A stretch of DNA of 64,000 nt from contig NZ_CP042806.1 in NCBI RefSeq assembly GCF_008000815.1, forward strand, positions 1,426,001 to 1,490,000, written 5' to 3'. The position numbers and the translations under genes are program-made. Under the pieces are notes generated by a model. That model was not told where the DNA came from. It was given only the letters and a program-made list of their open reading frames with translations, and searched no databases. The stretch comes from Terriglobus albidus. GTDB taxonomy: Bacteria; Acidobacteriota; Terriglobia; Terriglobales; Acidobacteriaceae. Positions 60,706 to 64,000 of the stretch are shown piece after piece; within the stretch, counting starts at the first letter, position 1, and each line of letters opens with the position of its first letter.

Positions 60706-61281
60706 ATGAGGACTGGATGGAGTACGTGCATGTTCGGAGGGATGGTGGTGGTATTGGCGCTGGTAAGCGGAGCCGCGGGGCAAACCACCACAAAGAATAT
60801 GGGCGAGGCGCCGGGCATTCTCCCAAGCAGCTTTGGCGAGACAGTCGATCGCGGCGTCATGACCCTGCGCGGTGCGACCACTAAGTTCAAGACGACCGAG
60901 GCTGCCGAAGCGGCCGGCTACAAACAAGTCACCGGCTGCGTCGAACATCAGCCCGCGGGCGCCATGGGCTATCACTTTCAGAACAACGCGCTTCTGGACA
61001 CGACCCTCGACCTGGAGCATCCGGAGGTGCTGGTCTACGAGAAGATGCCCGACGGCGCTTTTCACCTGAATGGCGTCGAATTTCTTGTGCCGATCTCCGC
61101 TTGGAAATCAGCCGATCCGCCGCGCGTCATGGGGCAGGCCCTCATCAAAGCGGATTCGATCGGCTTCTGGTTCCTTCACGTCTGGGCCTGGAAGCCGAGT
61201 CCGAGCGGCCTATTTGCTCCCTGGAACCCCGACGTCAAGTGCCCGGAGGCTTCGTCGATGAGTCAGTCGATGAGTCATTAG
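60706..61281 (+). CDS. Secreted protein of unknown function
   Basis: A 191-residue protein with AGGAAC before the ATG and a signal peptide (about 1-26, ending SGAAGQ). The mature part contains CVEHQPAGAMGYHFQNN (about 78-94), GAFHLNGVEFLVP and HVWAWKPSPSGLFAPWNPDVKC. The His, Met and Cys residues could bind a metal, and the two cysteines (78 and near 180) could form a disulfide. Similar proteins are known to me only as hypothetical. It is divergent from the LytS-like kinase gene, so the two-component pair may regulate it. A strong hairpin follows. Confidence 0.72.
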   Translation: MRTGWSTCMFGGMVVVLALVSGAAGQTTTKNMGEAPGILPSSFGETVDRGVMTLRGATTKFKTTEAAEAAGYKQVTGCVEHQPAGAMGYHFQNNALLDTTLDLEHPEVLVYEKMPDGAFHLNGVEFLVPISAWKSADPPRVMGQALIKADSIGFWFLHVWAWKPSPSGLFAPWNPDVKCPEASSMSQSMSH

Positions 61282-61315
61282 ATTCAGCATTGCCGTCGAC
61301 GCGAAAGCCCCAATA

Positions 61316-61344
61316 TCAGTAGCGGGCCACCGGTCCGCTACTGA
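61316..61344 (+). terminator. Hairpin terminator after the secreted protein gene
   Basis: A perfect 10-bp stem TCAGTAGCGG (61316-61325) / CCGCTACTGA (61335-61344) with a 9-base loop, followed by a pyrimidine-rich stretch (CATCTCTTCCT). The rest of the 374-base gap to the receptor start holds no gene; it presumably contains the receptor promoter, which I could not place. Confidence 0.6.
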
Positions 61345-61655
61345 CATCTCTTCCTGCTGGAAACTCGACAAACTGCAGACGTTGATCCATGCTCTCTCGC
61401 ATACAACGTCGTCGTGCGTGCCCAGATATCCCGGGCGGTTCAGGTCCGCTGCACCTTTCAAAACCATCCATCATGCATGGATTCGCATGAAAATCTCCAC
61501 ACATCTCACCTTGTTTTAACCATCTTTTATCTCTCCCTTCTCAGAACATGCAGGAATGCCGAATAGCGTAACCCTACCGCATCCGTAACTTCCCCCAGGA
61601 AGCAGCAATCCTGCTGCATAACGGATGACAATGCATGTTCACAACTCGGAGAGCT

Positions 61656-64000
61656 ATGACGATAAAACGGTTCGGCTTCGTTTTTCTTCTTCTTGCATGC
61701 GTTTGCATGATGTGCCCGTTGAGCTGGGCGCAATCCACACAAGGCACCATTCTCGGCACGGTGAAAGACAGCAGTGGCGCCTTCATTACGAACGCTACCG
61801 TCAAGCTGACTGGCGTCGATACTGGAGTCGTGAAGACCGCGCAGGTGGACTCCACCGGAACCTATCAGTTCCTGAACCTGAATGCTGGTATCTATCAGGT
61901 CGAGATCACTGCTGATGGTTTCAATGCGCAGGTGCTGCGCAATCTCAACCTTTCCGCACGACAGGAACTTCGCGCCGACGCGACGCTCTCCGTTGGCTCT
62001 ATCACGCAGGATGCGTCCGTGGATGCAGCCGCTGCCGGCGTGATTGAAACGGACAATCCGTCGATTGACGCTACGCTCTCTTCGAATGCCGTTCGCGACC
62101 TTCCCGCGAACTACCGCGCGAGCTCCAACGGCACCAGCCCGCTGAACGTGATCCAAACGCTGCCGGGTGTACAGACAGACTCCAGCGGAAACTTCTCTGT
62201 GCAGGGCGGCTTGCCCTTCCAGACCGATGTCACGGTCGATGGCATCACCACGCGCAGCGCTACCGGCGGCAATTCGCCTATCCAGAACGCTTTTCCTTCC
62301 GGCGATTCCATCTCCGAGATGCGTGTTGATGGTGTGCTCAACGCCGCTGAGTTCGGACAGCCCGGCGAAGTCACCACCACGACGAAGAGCGGCACAAACA
62401 ACCTGCACGGCGCTATCTTCTGGTATCACCAGGACTCCGGTCTGAACGCTAAACCTTGGGGGTCAACTCAGAAGCCCAAGCTTGTGACCAACGACTACGG
62501 TGCAACCATTGGCGGTCCGGTTGTTTTGCCGCATCTCTACAACGGTCACGACCGGACCTTCTTCTTCGGAACGTATGAGGGCTATCGCAGTCCGCGCACC
62601 AGTCCCTATACCGCCGTCGTCCCCACGGCCGCGATGAAGCGTGGTGATTTCAGCAAAGTCAAGGGACTCACGACACTGAAGAATCCTTATGGCGGCACCT
62701 ACCCGCTGAATGCAGTTCCCATCAACGCCGTGGCGCAGAAGTTCCTCTCCTTCTTCCCCGATCCCAACATCGGTGACACCAGTACCTATGTGCCTGGAGC
62801 GGTCAACTACAGCACCAACAAGGGCACGTCGCTCTTCTCCAATCAGTTCGATATCCGCGGAGATCAGTACGTCGGTCAGAAAGCGCTTGTCTTCGCTCGC
62901 TTCACCTGGAAGAACTACAACCAGGACGCTCAGCAACCCCTTGCCGTTCCCTCCAGCACCAAGTCATTTCAGGACCGCATCTTCCTCATTGCCGGCAACT
63001 ATAACTTCACGCCAAGCCTGATCAACGAGTTTCGTTATGGCTTTACCTTCGACACGAACGGCAACGTGAATCCCTTCGATGGCAAGGGCTTCACCACCAA
63101 CTCCGGGCTGCAGGGCCTGCAAAACCTCTTCTACAACGGCATTCCTGAGCTGGACTTCGGCGACCTCACCACTCTTGATGCCGCCCGCCTTACCTCCATC
63201 ACCAAGTCGCGCACACATGTTTTTACCGACAATGTCACCTGGGTCAAGGGCCGGCATAGCATGAAGTTCGGTTTCGATATCCGCAGGCTACAGGCGATCA
63301 CGCCGCTCGGTTTCAACGGCGCTGACAACTATGGCACCTTCGACTATTCCTCTGCCAGCTTCACTGGTCAGGAGTTCGCTGACTTCCTCATCGGTGCTCC
63401 GAACACCACATTCTATGACGTCGTGCAGTCCGACAACGACGGCCGCTCGATGCACTATCACTTCTTCGCGCAGGACCAGTGGCGGGTCTCTAACGGCCTG
63501 ACGCTGAGCTATGGTCTACGCTACGAGTATCATCCTGCCTATCACGATCCCAGCGGCAACATCGGTAACTTCGATCCCTCGCTCGCCAAGTCGGGTCAGG
63601 TGATCTTCCCGGCAGGTAAGGGAAGCCTGGTCTCGCAGCCGTACCTGGCCAGCTTCAACTCCTGCGGTCTTGGCCAGACCTCCGGCAAGCCCGCGGTTAA
63701 CGGAGCTGCCTGCACACCGACCATCGACAACAACCAGGCTGGTCTGCCTGACGGTCTGCGAACCGCCGTCAAGCTTCGCTTTGCTCCACGCTTCGGTTTT
63801 GCATGGCGTCCGTTCGGAGATAACCGTACCGTCCTCCGCGGCGGATATGGCCTCTACAACATCACGCTGCTTGGCTCTAACTTCTACTCCCTCACCGGTA
63901 CGCTGCAGGCCAATACCGTGCAGTACACCAACTCACAGACCACCAGCGGCCCCTCGTATGTCTGGCCACAGATCTATACCGCTTCAGGAGCCAGCTCTGG
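61656..64000 (+). CDS. Oar-type TonB-dependent receptor, N-terminal part (runs off the window)
   Basis: The frame opens at ATG 61656 (GGAGAGC upstream) and stays open to the window end, giving about 781 residues of a protein expected to exceed 1000. It has a signal peptide (MTIKRFGFVFLLLACVCMMC..., cleaved near WAQ), then a carboxypeptidase-regulatory domain (about 30-110: GTILGTVKDSSGAFITNATV, GTYQFLNLNAGIYQVEITADGF). The plug (about 120-260) includes VDGITTRSATGGNS and TTTKSGTNNLHGAIFW, and the barrel begins with IGGPVVLPHLYNGHDRTFFFG. It is the third such receptor in the window; substrate genes would lie beyond the end. Confidence 0.9.
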   Translation, partial: MTIKRFGFVFLLLACVCMMCPLSWAQSTQGTILGTVKDSSGAFITNATVKLTGVDTGVVKTAQVDSTGTYQFLNLNAGIYQVEITADGFNAQVLRNLNLSARQELRADATLSVGSITQDASVDAAAAGVIETDNPSIDATLSSNAVRDLPANYRASSNGTSPLNVIQTLPGVQTDSSGNFSVQGGLPFQTDVTVDGITTRSATGGNSPIQNAFPSGDSISEMRVDGVLNAAEFGQPGEVTTTTKSGTNNLHGAIFWYHQDSGLNAKPWGSTQKPKLVTNDYGATIGGPVVLPHLYNGHDRTFFFGTYEGYRSPRTSPYTAVVPTAAMKRGDFSKVKGLTTLKNPYGGTYPLNAVPINAVAQKFLSFFPDPNIGDTSTYVPGAVNYSTNKGTSLFSNQFDIRGDQYVGQKALVFARFTWKNYNQDAQQPLAVPSSTKSFQDRIFLIAGNYNFTPSLINEFRYGFTFDTNGNVNPFDGKGFTTNSGLQGLQNLFYNGIPELDFGDLTTLDAARLTSITKSRTHVFTDNVTWVKGRHSMKFGFDIRRLQAITPLGFNGADNYGTFDYSSASFTGQEFADFLIGAPNTTFYDVVQSDNDGRSMHYHFFAQDQWRVSNGLTLSYGLRYEYHPAYHDPSGNIGNFDPSLAKSGQVIFPAGKGSLVSQPYLASFNSCGLGQTSGKPAVNGAACTPTIDNNQAGLPDGLRTAVKLRFAPRFGFAWRPFGDNRTVLRGGYGLYNITLLGSNFYSLTGTLQANTVQYTNSQTTSGPSYVWPQIYTASGASS

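Noticed and set aside
1-64000. CRISPR arrays, tRNA/rRNA genes, prophage or plasmid functions
   Set aside because: No regularly spaced repeats, tRNA-like cloverleaf or TPsiC box, rRNA segment, phage structural gene, integrase or replication gene was recognised by eye.

Overview
The window looks like a chromosomal stretch of a soil or plant-associated Acidobacteriota, class Terriglobia (Edaphobacter/Granulicella/Terriglobus type). This rests on three very large Oar-type TonB-dependent receptors with an N-terminal carboxypeptidase-regulatory domain, dense glycoside hydrolase and sulfatase content, short hairpin repeats of a kind I associate with this class, and moderately high GC. No rRNA, tRNA, CRISPR array or prophage was seen.

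Region A (1-21990) looks like a glycoprotein/hydroxyproline utilisation region. Plus-strand genes encode the end of a GH127/GH146-type beta-L-arabinofuranosidase, a DUF885 putative peptidase, an S9 prolyl-oligopeptidase-family peptidase, an Oar-type receptor and an APC amino-acid permease. An intact IS1182-family insertion (10964-12326) follows. Then a tightly overlapping minus-strand operon encodes 4-hydroxyproline epimerase, a three-subunit hydroxy-D-proline dehydrogenase, the DapA-family deaminase and a DUF5695-like secreted protein. A divergent GntR/FCD regulator and a DpkA/LhpD-type imino-acid reductase complete it. I infer, but cannot prove, a system for eating hydroxyproline-rich, arabinosylated plant proteins.

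Region B (21993-26284) has a GH43 lipoprotein, a Tat-exported sulfatase, the eroded tail of a TonB receptor, and a formylglycine-generating enzyme that would activate all four sulfatases in the window. Region C (26340-30821) is a complete-looking gentisate operon under a divergent MarR regulator: gentisate dioxygenase, MFS aromatic-acid transporter, a DinB-fold protein sitting where maleylpyruvate isomerase is expected, and fumarylpyruvate hydrolase.

Region D (31059-49053) begins with a low-complexity secreted protein. It then holds a minus-strand polysaccharide-utilisation-like block, in transcription order: Oar-type receptor, sulfatase, GH3, sulfatase, sulfatase, LacI regulator, frameshifted GH95. 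A CadC/ToxR-like membrane protein is divergent from the receptor, across a region with a perfect 12-bp palindrome.

Region E (49191-64000) is regulatory and housekeeping: an ECF41-type sigma factor with candidate cognate promoters on both strands, an NmrA-like reductase, a small membrane protein, a hybrid histidine kinase, a GGDEF-EAL protein with an altered EAL site, a DoxX-like protein overlapping an alpha/beta hydrolase, a VOC protein, a LytS/LytTR-type two-component pair, a secreted protein, and the start of a third Oar-type receptor cut by the window end. Terminal-inverted-repeat elements of about 115 bp with TA ends sit at gene 3' ends.
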